DNA from: VMDH01 sp038108875 | Lineage (GTDB): Bacteria > Pseudomonadota > Gammaproteobacteria > Magnimaribacterales > D2472 | Length of the DNA: 64,000 nt | NCBI GenBank assembly: GCA_038108875.1 | Contig: JAYNII010000004.1 | Location: 55,475-119,474 of the forward strand | Direction: 5' to 3' | In this document: positions 6,672 through 15,593 of the stretch, piece by piece | Numbering within the stretch: the first letter of the stretch is position 1 | How the letters are laid out: each line of letters starts with the position of its first letter | Translations under genes and position numbers: made by a program | The notes under the pieces: generated by a model | Databases searched by the model: none | What the model was told of the DNA's origin: nothing | What the model saw: the letters and a program-made list of their open reading frames with translations, nothing else

Positions 6672-7787
6672 ATGTTACAACTCACTTCAACTGTTAAAGA
6701 TAATGCAACCCTAGAGATTGGACTTTCAGAAGTTGAAAAACCAGTTCCAGGTCCAGACGATGTTCTTATTGAGGTTCAAGCTACTCCTATAAACCCTTCT
6801 GATTTGGGAACCCTTATTGGTGCCGGAGATGTAACTACTATTCGCGTAGAAGGTGAAGGTGTTAACACTAAATTAATAATGGATGTCCCCCAATCAGTCA
6901 TGTGGGCTATGAAACCAAGAATAGATAAGCCCATGCCTGTTGGAAATGAAGGAGCTGGAATTGTTGTTGATGCTGGAGATAACGTAAAACATCTAATTGG
7001 TAAGGTTGTTTCAGGAGTAGGGGGAGGTATGTATGCTCAATACAGAGTCTTGCCTGCTATGTTATGTATTGAATTCGGTGAGGGCATAACTCCAAGAGAT
7101 TGCGCATCTAGTTTTGTTAATCCTTTAACAGCTCTTGGAATGGTTGAAACCATGAAAAGCGAGGGGCACGCTGCGCTCATTCACACTGCAGCGGCATCTA
7201 ATCTAGGGCAAATGCTTGTAAAAATTTGTAAAGCCGATGGAATAGATTTAATTAATATTGTCCGAAAATCAGAACAAGTTGAACTGTTAAAATCGCTTGG
7301 CGCAAAATATATATGTAACTCTTCAGATGAAAATTTTAAAGATTCGTTAGTAGAGGCCATCAAAGCTACTAATGCCACATTAGCTTTTGATGCAACAGGC
7401 GGAGGAGATTTGTCCGGAAAAATTTTATCTTGTATGGAAATAGCTGCTCGAGCAAATATGACAGATTTTAGTCCATATGGCTCCACTAAGCACAAGCAAG
7501 TTTATATTTATGGCGCTCTTAATCAAAGCGGTATTTCTTTTCCAAATAATCGTTCTTTTGGAATGTATTGGGGAATAGGTGGCTGGTTACTAACTCCGTT
7601 TTTAGCTAATGCAGGTATGGATAAAAATATAGCATTAAGGCAACGTGTGGCTAATGAAATTTTGACTACCTTTAACAGCACTTATACTAAAGAAATTTCT
7701 TTATCCCAAGCACTATCCCTAGAAGAGATCATGGTCTATGCTCAAACTCAAACAGGTAGAAAGTACTTAATTAATCCTTCTTTATAG
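6672..7787 (+). CDS. MDR-superfamily NAD(P)H oxidoreductase (quinone reductase-like)
   Basis: 371 residues. The GroES-like half contains PGPDDVLIEVQATPINPSDL (about 27-46) and VGNEGAGIVVDAG (about 91-103). The Rossmann half has an ALIHTAAASNLGQMLVKICK block (about 168-187). The catalytic and structural zinc cysteines of alcohol dehydrogenases are missing, which points to the quinone-oxidoreductase or enoyl-reductase branches that reduce small electrophiles with NADPH. It has a good ribosome-binding site (AAGGA, 6662-6666). The divergent HxlR regulator fits induction by quinones or electrophiles. Confidence 0.82.
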   Translation: MLQLTSTVKDNATLEIGLSEVEKPVPGPDDVLIEVQATPINPSDLGTLIGAGDVTTIRVEGEGVNTKLIMDVPQSVMWAMKPRIDKPMPVGNEGAGIVVDAGDNVKHLIGKVVSGVGGGMYAQYRVLPAMLCIEFGEGITPRDCASSFVNPLTALGMVETMKSEGHAALIHTAAASNLGQMLVKICKADGIDLINIVRKSEQVELLKSLGAKYICNSSDENFKDSLVEAIKATNATLAFDATGGGDLSGKILSCMEIAARANMTDFSPYGSTKHKQVYIYGALNQSGISFPNNRSFGMYWGIGGWLLTPFLANAGMDKNIALRQRVANEILTTFNSTYTKEISLSQALSLEEIMVYAQTQTGRKYLINPSL

Positions 7788-7788
7788 T

Positions 7789-8007
7789 TTAATTTTTTGG
7801 TTGAAATTCTGATTTAGTGTATTTAATTGACCATTTATGATTGCACTTTGGGCAAAAAACTTTAACTAAATCTTCTGCTATATCTTCATCAGCCCTGGAA
7901 AATCCCTTGAAATACCATTTTTTACATTTAGGGCATCTATTGCTTTTAAAATTTATAAATAATGTGACTAAAGTTACTAACAATAAAATAGTAAATCCTT
8001 GTCCCAT
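7789..8007 (-). CDS. Small membrane protein with zinc-ribbon motif
   Basis: 72 residues: a hydrophobic N-terminal helix (GFTILLLVTLVTLFI) followed by two CPKC motifs about 27 residues apart, so four cysteines could bind one zinc ion in a rubredoxin-like ribbon. I recognise no named family. The paired motifs argue for a real gene. It converges on the MDR gene with 1 bp between the stops. Confidence 0.6.
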   Translation of the reverse strand: MGQGFTILLLVTLVTLFINFKSNRCPKCKKWYFKGFSRADEDIAEDLVKVFCPKCNHKWSIKYTKSEFQPKN

Positions 8008-8044
8008 GTTTTAATTTTATAAGGTTAGAATAAAAATGTCTCAT

Positions 8045-8072
8045 TTGACGAAGTTTAAAACTACACTAAAAT
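8045..8072 (+). promoter_or_regulatory. Candidate sigma-70 promoter of tRNA-Ser
   Basis: TTGACG at 8045-8050 (one mismatch) and TAAAAT at 8067-8072 (one mismatch) with 16-bp spacing. Transcription would begin near 8079, about 11 bp before the tRNA 5' end. Confidence 0.55.
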
Positions 8073-8089
8073 AGCATACTTACTAAAAC

Positions 8090-8179
8090 GGAGAGATGGC
8101 AGAGCGGTTGAATGCACTGGTCTTGAAAACCAGCAAACCTTCGCGGGTTTCCAGGGTTCAAATCCCTGTCTCTCCGCCA
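8090..8179 (+). tRNA. tRNA-Ser (anticodon UGA)
   Basis: The acceptor stem GGAGAGA pairs with TCTCTCC (ending 8175), followed by the discriminator G8176 and an encoded CCA (8177-8179). The anticodon arm CTGGT-CTTGAAA-ACCAG (8117-8133) places TGA at 8124-8126. A long variable arm (AAACC-TTCGC-GGGTTT) and a T arm with GGTTCAAATCC complete a class II serine tRNA that reads UCN codons. Confidence 0.98.
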
Positions 8180-8285
8180 CTTTATCAAAGCTAAACTTTC
8201 TCATTCACTTTAATGTGTCTTGCTAATTCTTTAATTAAATTAGGTATACTAATTAACAAATTTTGTATTTATCTAGGATCTTAAT

Positions 8286-8624
8286 ATGAGGCTTACTTTA
8301 ACTTTATTTCAATTAACTCTTCTATTAGTTATGCCTTTATTAAGTATTGCTAATGATAACGTGTTGATCATCGATGTAAGGACGGAACAAGAATGGGATA
8401 ATGGACATCTTGAATCTGCAATTCATATTCCCTTAGGCGAAATAAGCACTCAAATAGAGTCGTTGCTTCAATACAAAGATTCTGAGATTTTTTTATATTG
8501 TGGGGCTGGAAGGAGAGCAGAGGAAGCAAGAAAAATACTTTCTAACGCAGGGTTTACTAATCTCATCAACGCAGGCGGGATTAATGATGCCAGCAAACTT
8601 CTAAACTCTCAAATAGTTAACTGA
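8286..8624 (+). CDS. Periplasmic rhodanese-like sulfurtransferase (PspE-like)
   Basis: 112 residues: a signal peptide (about residues 1-22) followed by a single rhodanese domain. Visible motifs are IIDVRTEQEWDNGHLESAIHI and the active-site loop YCGAGRRAEEA with Cys72. Single-domain exported rhodaneses such as PspE transfer sulfane sulfur from thiosulfate to thiol acceptors. It is followed 2 bp later by a thioesterase and then a DUF3089 hydrolase, forming a short operon. Confidence 0.85.
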   Translation: MRLTLTLFQLTLLLVMPLLSIANDNVLIIDVRTEQEWDNGHLESAIHIPLGEISTQIESLLQYKDSEIFLYCGAGRRAEEARKILSNAGFTNLINAGGINDASKLLNSQIVN

Positions 8625-8626
8625 AC

Positions 8627-9031
8627 ATGGCAAACGATAATTGGTTTTATGAACCACCAGTCTTTTTAAAGCTCTTGGGTTGTCACGGTTTTGAATACGA
8701 CATCGCTACTGATTCAGTTGTCATGTATTTTGATGTCTCTAAAGATTTTGCACATACTGGTGGAACCATAATTCAGGGGGGATTTATAACGGCCATGTTA
8801 GATACCTCCATGGGCCATGCGGTTGCCAATAAGATGGAAGGTAAAGCGAATTGCGCAACACTTAATATAAGTGTAAATTTTCTAAGACCAGGGCGTCCTG
8901 GCAAACTCTATGCCAGAGGTTCTATTACCCAACTTGGCAATACAATAGCCTACACTGAGAGCAAGTTATATCAAGAAGATCTTCTTGTTGCTACTGCCAC
9001 AGCAGTGAATAAAATCACGCACTGGAAATGA
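8627..9031 (+). CDS. PaaI-type hotdog thioesterase
   Basis: 134 residues with the hotdog-fold signature of the PaaI/YbgC group: FAHTGGTIIQGGFITAMLDT (about 42-61), where His and Asp provide the active site, and CATLNISVNFLRPGRPG in the central strand. These enzymes hydrolyse acyl-CoA thioesters, often phenylacetyl or other aromatic and short-chain CoAs. The substrate is not evident. It overlaps the following hydrolase gene by 4 bp, which implies coupled translation. Confidence 0.82.
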   Translation: MANDNWFYEPPVFLKLLGCHGFEYDIATDSVVMYFDVSKDFAHTGGTIIQGGFITAMLDTSMGHAVANKMEGKANCATLNISVNFLRPGRPGKLYARGSITQLGNTIAYTESKLYQEDLLVATATAVNKITHWK

Positions 9032-10104
9032 ACAACGATTTTCAGACTTTTCTTGAATCTATCAAACCAAATAATGAATTCAATCCTGAGCTTCTACCTC
9101 AAAGTCCAAACTATGCTAAATCAGACAGTTGGTTGGCTCTACCAAGTAAACCTTCATTTCATAATTTAAGCCCCTACACTTACGAATCTTCAGCAAGATA
9201 CGATGTAGATGTTTTTTATATCCACCCAACTGGCTATTTCGGGACAGAATGGAATGCTAATTTAGATCCAGACAGTGCTTGGGCTGAGAGATCTTCTACG
9301 CATTTAGCAACCCAGGGTTCTGCTTTTTCTAAGTATGCTCATTTTTATGCCCCAGAGTACAGACAAGCGACTTATTATTCTTTTTTTGATCTTTCTGAAA
9401 GTCCTAAGCATGCCCAAGATCTAGCTTATTCTGATATAGAAAGAGCTTTTGAATATTATTTAGAGAATTACAATCAAGGTAAGAAATTTATTATAGCTTC
9501 TCACAGTCAGGGCTCGTTGCATGCTCAACGACTAATTTATAATAAAGTTTGTAAAAACAATCTTCAGTCCAAGCTCATAGCTGCTTACCTCATTGGATAC
9601 ATTATTCCAACCAAGCACTTTGAGGTATTGTTTCCAGGCTTAAAAATCTCAAATTCAGTTGCTGGTCAACAAGAAATAATTTCATGGTGCAGTGGAATTG
9701 AGGGATTTCGAAGAGTGCGCGCACATAATATGTATTGGTTGCCTACAGGTTGGATTAGAGAAGATATGGAACAGGATCTAATCTGTACAAATCCATTAGC
9801 TTGGAGATTAGATAAAGATTGGCATATCAATGACATAGATAATGCTGTGCAATTAACCTCTACTTCTCCAACCCTGACCAATTTTTATGCAACCAAAAAT
9901 GCTTACCCTAAGTTAGGGCTTCGATATACAAGATCTCAAATATATTCAGCAAGAGTATCGGATACTTCTTTACTAGAAATGAGGGGTGAATTAGTTGATC
10001 ATTTAGTGAAATACACTCGAAACGGTGACCTCCATTCTTTCGACATTACATTATTTTGGCAGGCAATAGAGAATAATGTTTTGGAGCGCATTCGCGCATC
10101 ATAG
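9028..10104 (+). CDS. DUF3089 alpha/beta-hydrolase
   Basis: 358 residues. DUF3089 landmarks are present: DVDVFYIHPTGYFGTEWN (about 57-74), AHFYAPEYRQATYY, and the nucleophile elbow IIASHSQGSLHAQRL with Ser near residue 159. Members are predicted serine hydrolases (esterase or lipase fold) without an established substrate. There is no signal peptide. The gene overlaps the thioesterase by 4 bp and precedes an MFS symporter by 3 bp, so hydrolase and transporter may act on the same compound. Confidence 0.8.
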   Translation: MNNDFQTFLESIKPNNEFNPELLPQSPNYAKSDSWLALPSKPSFHNLSPYTYESSARYDVDVFYIHPTGYFGTEWNANLDPDSAWAERSSTHLATQGSAFSKYAHFYAPEYRQATYYSFFDLSESPKHAQDLAYSDIERAFEYYLENYNQGKKFIIASHSQGSLHAQRLIYNKVCKNNLQSKLIAAYLIGYIIPTKHFEVLFPGLKISNSVAGQQEIISWCSGIEGFRRVRAHNMYWLPTGWIREDMEQDLICTNPLAWRLDKDWHINDIDNAVQLTSTSPTLTNFYATKNAYPKLGLRYTRSQIYSARVSDTSLLEMRGELVDHLVKYTRNGDLHSFDITLFWQAIENNVLERIRAS

Positions 10105-10107
10105 ATC

Positions 10108-11508
10108 ATGCACGTAAACCTTAGATTAAAGCTATTTTATGGCATAGGGGCTTTTGCAAACGGCGTCAAAACGGATGCATTTACTTATTTTTTATTATTT
10201 TTCTATGCCAACGTAGTTGGTCTAGCTCCAGCCTTAGCTAGCCTTGCCATCTTAATTGCCCTTATGGTGGATGCGTTTACCGATCCTTTGATGGGTTTAA
10301 TATCAGATAGAACCTCAACTAAGTATGGCAAAAGACATCCATTCTTTTTGTTAGCTGTGATGCCAGTTAGTTTGTCTTTTTATTTACTCTTTTCAATTAA
10401 TACCGTAAGTGGGTGGACCCAATCTGAATTATTTATTTGGATATTAACATTTACTATTCTAACGCGTCTTGGAATGACCATGTTTGAAGTGCCTCATAGA
10501 GCTTTTGGTGCCGAAATTTCTTCTTCATATACCCAGAGGACATCTATATTTGCATTTAGAGAACAATTCACTTGGATAGGGGGTTTAACGAATGCTCTCT
10601 TAGCTTATGGTTTTTTTTTAAGGGATACACCAGCTTACATTCCTGGTACTAGAAATCCTGAGCCTTGGGATGATCTTGCTTTAGTTGGTTCCTTTATGAT
10701 GTTAGCAACTATTCTTATTTCTTTCTTTGGTACATTAAAATATTCAAATATTTCCGTTTCTAAAGCCGTAAGTTTTTCTGTGAAGGAAATGTTGCACTCA
10801 ACCAAAAAGGCTATAGGCAATAAATCATTTAAATTATTTTTCTTTGGCTATTTATTTATTGCTAGCGGATGGGGCATGGGCAGTTCTTTGCAGCTTTATA
10901 TGAATACCTATGTTTGGGAATTTCAATCGAATATGATTATGAGTTTCTTATTTGTATACTTTGCAGCTACCTTTACGGCATTTATTTTCATTCCAATACT
11001 TGGGCAATATTTCGAAAAGAAGACCCTATTGTTATGGTCCATTGCCCTTGCAGGTCTTGTGCATGCTTTGCCTGTAATCTTCTTTTTTAATCAATGGTTA
11101 CCACCCGTTGGAACTTGGGATTTATTTATGGCTTTAGCGCCATTTGTATTTTTCGCTAACGCACCATTAGCCGCATCAGCAATTATTCGAGAGTCTATGT
11201 TGGGAGATGTAAGCGATGAAGTGCATTTAGAGACTGGCAAAGACCAACGGGGTTTGATCTTTGCTTCAAGTTCGTTAATAGGAAAAATCAACACTGGTCT
11301 GGGTATTTTTATTTCAGGCATGGCTTTGCAAATAATAAATTTTCCCCGTGGTACGGGCGCAACGCCATCCAATGAAGCTATTACAAATTTAGCACTTCTG
11401 CAGGGTCCTTTTGTTAGCATTTTGCTGGTTATCCCATTCTTTATCTTCTCTTTCTATTCAATAGACAAACGTAGACATCAAGAGATACTTAATAGGATAG
11501 GAAATTAA
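10108..11508 (+). CDS. GPH-family (MelB-like) MFS cation symporter
   Basis: 466 residues with about 12 membrane helices. The N-terminal block LFYGIGAFANGVKTDAFTYF and the loop DAFTDPLMGLISDRTSTKYG (about 50-69), followed by KRHPFF, are characteristic of the glycoside-pentoside-hexuronide symporters, which couple sugar or sulfonated-sugar uptake to Na+ or H+. Marine members also carry other solutes, so the substrate is open. It starts 3 bp after the hydrolase stop. Confidence 0.82.
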   Translation: MHVNLRLKLFYGIGAFANGVKTDAFTYFLLFFYANVVGLAPALASLAILIALMVDAFTDPLMGLISDRTSTKYGKRHPFFLLAVMPVSLSFYLLFSINTVSGWTQSELFIWILTFTILTRLGMTMFEVPHRAFGAEISSSYTQRTSIFAFREQFTWIGGLTNALLAYGFFLRDTPAYIPGTRNPEPWDDLALVGSFMMLATILISFFGTLKYSNISVSKAVSFSVKEMLHSTKKAIGNKSFKLFFFGYLFIASGWGMGSSLQLYMNTYVWEFQSNMIMSFLFVYFAATFTAFIFIPILGQYFEKKTLLLWSIALAGLVHALPVIFFFNQWLPPVGTWDLFMALAPFVFFANAPLAASAIIRESMLGDVSDEVHLETGKDQRGLIFASSSLIGKINTGLGIFISGMALQIINFPRGTGATPSNEAITNLALLQGPFVSILLVIPFFIFSFYSIDKRRHQEILNRIGN

Positions 11509-11532
11509 GCTTAGGGATTCTATAATGCGCGT

Positions 11533-11775
11533 ATGTATCTATCAGAAATTCTAACTTTAATTATTTGGGCTTTCGGAATTCTTAATATAGTAGAGCCTCT
11601 TCCAGGTTTGATTGGTTTAGTAGGTCAAGCAATCTTTTGGGTGTTATTAGTTGCTCACCTTATAGAAATTTTCTACTTTTCTAAAATCATTAAGGCTTCA
11701 AAGGATGGGTTGATGAAAGGCTCCATCCTTACTTTATTGTTTGGCATTTTTTATATTAAATCCCTAGAAAAGTAG
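11533..11775 (+). CDS. DUF1145-like small membrane protein
   Basis: 80 residues with two hydrophobic helices near the N-terminus and a C-terminal GSILTLLFGIFYIKSLEK block that resembles the end of DUF1145 (YhhL-type) proteins. The function is unknown. A perfect TATAAT at 11521-11526 places the expected transcription start at the A of the ATG, so the message may be leaderless. There is no good -35 box. Confidence 0.55.
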   Translation: MYLSEILTLIIWAFGILNIVEPLPGLIGLVGQAIFWVLLVAHLIEIFYFSKIIKASKDGLMKGSILTLLFGIFYIKSLEK

Positions 11776-11780
11776 ACTGA

Positions 11781-13142
11781 ATGCAAGTTATTCCAGCGGA
11801 GTCCAGCATTCCAAAAGGGTCACTGGGGGTTTGGTACTTAGCTTGGCCATCAATTGTCACCAATCTTCTATATGCAACATCCTCTATTTTTGCAATCAAA
11901 ATTGTCGGGAACTTAGGCCCAGATGCTATAGCAGCCACAGTTACTGGTCAAAGAGTAAATTTTATTCTTCAAGCTATTCTAACTGGAATACTGGCTGGGA
12001 CTACAGCACTAATATCAAGAAATTGGGGCGCAAAGAAATATGATAATGCAGCAGAATATTTAACCTCTACATTGCAATTGGTGATTGTTGTTTCATCTAT
12101 ATCTGGATTATTGCTTTGGGTATTTACCGATGAAGTTGTGAGTATTTTTCTTTTAGAAGAAAATGCACATAAATTATCTGTAGTTTACTTAAAATATTTA
12201 TCTCCGTTTTTTCCTTTTTTTGGAGCAGGCATTGGATTAATTACTGCTTTAAGAGCTGTGGGTGATGTCAGAACTCCTCTTGCAGTAGCTATAGTAATGA
12301 ATGGAGTAGCCGTTTCTGTGATGTATGTTTTGGTGAATGGTCATCTAGGGTTTGCATCTTACGGTGTTTTAGGGGCTGCAATTGGGAACGGTCTATCCTT
12401 TTTGTTTGGTTTTTTGGTTTTGTTTAGTCTTTGGTATTCGAATGTTTTTAAAATTAAATCCTCTAAATTGAATTCTATCAATAAAGAAAAAGTCTTTAAG
12501 ATTCTTGATGTGGGTTATCCCTCTGCTCTTGAGCAAATAGTCTTCCAGATTGGAATTACTGCTTTTTTAATTTTAATTTCAACATATGGGACTAAGGCAT
12601 ACGCTGCCTACGGTATCGGAGTTCAACTGCTATCTTTTTCATTTGTAATTGGGTTTGGCTTCTCAATAGCTGGATCCACTCTGGTAGGACAACACTTAGG
12701 GGCAAACGATAGAAAACAAGCCGTAAGATCTGGCTGGGGGTCTATGAGACTCTCTATGGGATCTATGACAATATTTGGGTTACTAATTGTATTTTTTGCC
12801 CAAGAACTTTCTGCATTAATGGTGGACGATCAGGAAGTTATTCGTTTAACTGTTTTATTCATCTATCTTCTAGGTTCAATGCAGCCATTGATGGCAATTG
12901 AATTTTCAATTGGTGGAGCTTTAAGAGGCGCGGGCGACACTAGAACACCATTTGTTATTACTGTCACATGCCTCATTTTTATAAGAGTTTTGCTCGCCTT
13001 AGTCTTGTATATCATTGATGCCAAAGTTGAATATATTTTTGCAACTTTATTAATGGATTATATTGTTAAAGGAGGCCTATTTTTGTGGGCTTATCGGTCT
13101 ATGCGCTGGTTGGATGCTTATAAGTTTAACGAGACTGACTAA
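11781..13142 (+). CDS. MATE-family multidrug/Na+ antiporter
   Basis: 453 residues with about 12 membrane helices in two related halves. Family motifs include AWPSIVTNLLYATSSIFAIK at the start, GTTALISRNWGAKKYDNAAE in the first half, and the matching GSTLVGQHLGANDRKQAVRSG and GGALRGAGDTRTPF in the second half. MATE proteins export cationic drugs or metabolites against Na+ or H+. It starts 5 bp after the DUF1145 gene and overlaps the convergent DUF349 gene by 17 bp. Confidence 0.9.
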   Translation: MQVIPAESSIPKGSLGVWYLAWPSIVTNLLYATSSIFAIKIVGNLGPDAIAATVTGQRVNFILQAILTGILAGTTALISRNWGAKKYDNAAEYLTSTLQLVIVVSSISGLLLWVFTDEVVSIFLLEENAHKLSVVYLKYLSPFFPFFGAGIGLITALRAVGDVRTPLAVAIVMNGVAVSVMYVLVNGHLGFASYGVLGAAIGNGLSFLFGFLVLFSLWYSNVFKIKSSKLNSINKEKVFKILDVGYPSALEQIVFQIGITAFLILISTYGTKAYAAYGIGVQLLSFSFVIGFGFSIAGSTLVGQHLGANDRKQAVRSGWGSMRLSMGSMTIFGLLIVFFAQELSALMVDDQEVIRLTVLFIYLLGSMQPLMAIEFSIGGALRGAGDTRTPFVITVTCLIFIRVLLALVLYIIDAKVEYIFATLLMDYIVKGGLFLWAYRSMRWLDAYKFNETD

Positions 13143-14556
13143 GCAACACTAAGTAAGCATCACAACATCTTTCCCAAAGTTTTGATTGAATTGAATTTTT
13201 CTTTTCAGCTGCATTCATGATAAATTCAACCACAATGTCTCGAGGTCTTTCTTTCTCAGAGAAACCTGTTTTAAACTTTGATTGTAATCTTTCAAGCATA
13301 ATTTGCTGTTTATAAACTTCATCAGTTTTAGTTTGTGGCTTTCCAGCTTGCATTTCAATTTCTACTACTAGTTTTTTTAGATGTTCTAAGTTTCCTAGAT
13401 ACTGTGTGCTAATTAAAGCCTCAACAATTTTATTATCTATTTTTAAATTCTTTAGGGATGTATTTTTATCAAAAGGAAGAAGAGTTTTTAATGCTTCTAT
13501 AGAGCCAGTAAGAGTCTTATTTAATTGTTCCTGTTTAATAATATCGACTGCCTTTCTCAATTCTAAGTACTCATGGGTCTTTCTTGAGTTAGGTGAGTCG
13601 CTTAGTATTTTAGAGGCATGCTCAATAGAATCAGGATCTTCAATATTTAATGCTGCAAGAGATTCAGATAAGAGTTGGATTTGCTGGGTTTGAAGAGCTT
13701 TTTCTTCTTCAAAAAATTTGTCTCCAGCTTTATGAAATTCGTCCCAAAGCTTCTTTTCGATCTTAAAACCAGCTGGCCCAATTGATTTAAACTTCTGTTT
13801 TGATTCTTTAAAAAAATTTATTCCTGCATCTTTTTCAGAAGAAACATAGTCATTGACTAGCTCAATTAAATGCTCTTTTTGTTTTTTATTAGAATCTTCA
13901 ATGGACTTAATGAGCTCCAATATTGGCTTTCTTGCTGATCCAAAAGACTGTTTAAGATCTTTAAAGTCACTATCACTTACTGGGGCATAGCTTTGCCATT
14001 TATCAAATGAATTTTTAAGAAATTTAGATAGATATTGAATACTATCTTTATTTGAGGCTTTTGTTGTGAATTTATTAATTTCTTCAATCAGGTCTAGTCT
14101 TTTAGCTTTATTAATTTTCTTAACTTCATTTAGCTCATCAAAAAACTCAGCACATGGTTCCCAAGCTCTGTCTACTAATTCTTTAAAAGCTTGCCATTGA
14201 CTTCTGCTTGCAGATTTAGATGATTGATCTAACAGTTGCCATTTACCTTGAAGTTCATGAATTTTATTTGCTTGTTTTCTAGGAGTTAGGTTTTCTTTAT
14301 TAGCTATGAGCTGTTTGGCTTCTTCAATTAATTCTTCTCTCTTAGGATTTGCAGCATAAGATGAGATGTCATCAAAATACTTTGATTGCGCATGAATAAA
14401 GTTGAATTTATGTCTGAGTTTATTAGGGACGTTTTCTAAATTATTGAAAGAAGCTCTGATACGATTAACTAATTTTTGGCCTTCACGAATAGCGCCTTCC
14501 TCGAAGTGCAATTCAGCCTGCTCGATTGATTTTAATATTTCCTTGTAACTTTCCAC
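13126..14556 (-). CDS. DUF349-domain coiled-coil protein
   Basis: 476 residues, highly charged and helical. At least two copies of a DUF349-like unit are visible: IHELQGKWQLLDQSSKSASR with WQAFKELVDRAWEPCAEFFD (about 100-140), and FKSIGPAGFKIEKKLWDEFH with KAGDKFFEEEKAL (about 255-290). DUF349 proteins are of uncertain function in gammaproteobacteria. There is no signal peptide or membrane segment. It is divergent from trpS, with 35 bp between the starts. Confidence 0.7.
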   Translation of the reverse strand: MESYKEILKSIEQAELHFEEGAIREGQKLVNRIRASFNNLENVPNKLRHKFNFIHAQSKYFDDISSYAANPKREELIEEAKQLIANKENLTPRKQANKIHELQGKWQLLDQSSKSASRSQWQAFKELVDRAWEPCAEFFDELNEVKKINKAKRLDLIEEINKFTTKASNKDSIQYLSKFLKNSFDKWQSYAPVSDSDFKDLKQSFGSARKPILELIKSIEDSNKKQKEHLIELVNDYVSSEKDAGINFFKESKQKFKSIGPAGFKIEKKLWDEFHKAGDKFFEEEKALQTQQIQLLSESLAALNIEDPDSIEHASKILSDSPNSRKTHEYLELRKAVDIIKQEQLNKTLTGSIEALKTLLPFDKNTSLKNLKIDNKIVEALISTQYLGNLEHLKKLVVEIEMQAGKPQTKTDEVYKQQIMLERLQSKFKTGFSEKERPRDIVVEFIMNAAEKKNSIQSKLWERCCDAYLVLLSQSR

Positions 14557-14591
14557 AAAAATAGACCGCGAGGTTTTATAATTATAGGGTA

Positions 14592-15593
14592 ATGAATGAA
14601 CGCATTCTAACAGGTATTACTACAACAGGCATCCCTCATTTGGGTAACTTTTTAGGTGCCATAAAGCCTGCGCTCGAATTTCAATCCTCTAAGAGTGAAA
14701 CATACTTTTTCTTGGCTGATTATCATGCAATTATTAAACAGCAAGATCCACAACAAATAGTTGATTCTGTTAAATCGGTAGCTTTGGCATGGCTAGCATG
14801 CGGTTTAGATCCAAATCAATCCAAAATTTATAGACAGTCTGATGTGCCTGAAATTACAGAGTTGCAATGGATTTTAAATTGCGTAACCGCAAAAGGCTTA
14901 ATGAATAGGTCTCATGCGTATAAAGATGCTGTAGCAAAAAATATTGAATTAAATACCGATGAAGATAAATCAATCACTATGGGTTTATTTTCTTATCCAG
15001 TTTTGATGAGCGCTGATATCCTCATGTTTAATGCAACCAAGGTACCTGTTGGAAGTGATCAACTACAACATTTAGAAATGACAAGAGACATTGCTTTAAG
15101 ATTTAATCATATTTATGGAGAGACTTTTTCAATCCCTGAGGCAATTGTTCACGACACTACCAAAACAATACCTGGATTAGATGGCAGAAAGATGAGCAAA
15201 TCATATGGGAATATTATTCCTTTGCTAAGTGATGAGAAGACACTTTACAAATCTATAAAGAAAATTGTTACAAATTCACTTGAGCCAGGAGTGCCTAAAG
15301 AATATAAGGGATGTAATTTATTTAATATCTTTTCAGCTTTTGCCAGCCCTGATGAAATAATGGAAATGAAACAAGCCTATAAAGGCGGTATTGGTTGGGG
15401 AGAAGCCAAAGAAAGAGTGTTCATCAATTTAAACCAAATTTTATTACCCATAAGAGATAAGTATTTTTCGTTATTAGAATCTCCTTCTATAATTCAAGAT
15501 GTTTTGGAGGCAGGAGCTGGTAAAGTCAGGCCTCAAGCAAAATTACTTCTCTCAGAAATTAAAGATAAAATTGGAATCAGATCCATTACCTAA
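14592..15593 (+). CDS. trpS: Tryptophanyl-tRNA synthetase
   Basis: 333 residues, the normal length for bacterial TrpS. The class I signatures are GITTTGIPHLGNFLGAIKPA, where PHLGN (15-19) replaces HIGH, and the KMSKS loop at 200-204. It charges tRNA-Trp. A TATAAT at 14577-14582 lies so close to the ATG that the leader would be only a few bases. Its 3' end overlaps the reading frame of the following MFS gene. Confidence 0.96.
   Translation: MNERILTGITTTGIPHLGNFLGAIKPALEFQSSKSETYFFLADYHAIIKQQDPQQIVDSVKSVALAWLACGLDPNQSKIYRQSDVPEITELQWILNCVTAKGLMNRSHAYKDAVAKNIELNTDEDKSITMGLFSYPVLMSADILMFNATKVPVGSDQLQHLEMTRDIALRFNHIYGETFSIPEAIVHDTTKTIPGLDGRKMSKSYGNIIPLLSDEKTLYKSIKKIVTNSLEPGVPKEYKGCNLFNIFSAFASPDEIMEMKQAYKGGIGWGEAKERVFINLNQILLPIRDKYFSLLESPSIIQDVLEAGAGKVRPQAKLLLSEIKDKIGIRSIT

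Noticed and set aside
7181..7495. 104-residue reverse-strand frame in the MDR gene
   Set aside because: It lies wholly within a gene with clear MDR motifs and shows no domain or start signal.
8220..8250. Promoter of the rhodanese gene (TTGCTA and TATACT)
   Set aside because: The spacing is 19 bp and the -35 match is poor, so I did not list it as a feature.
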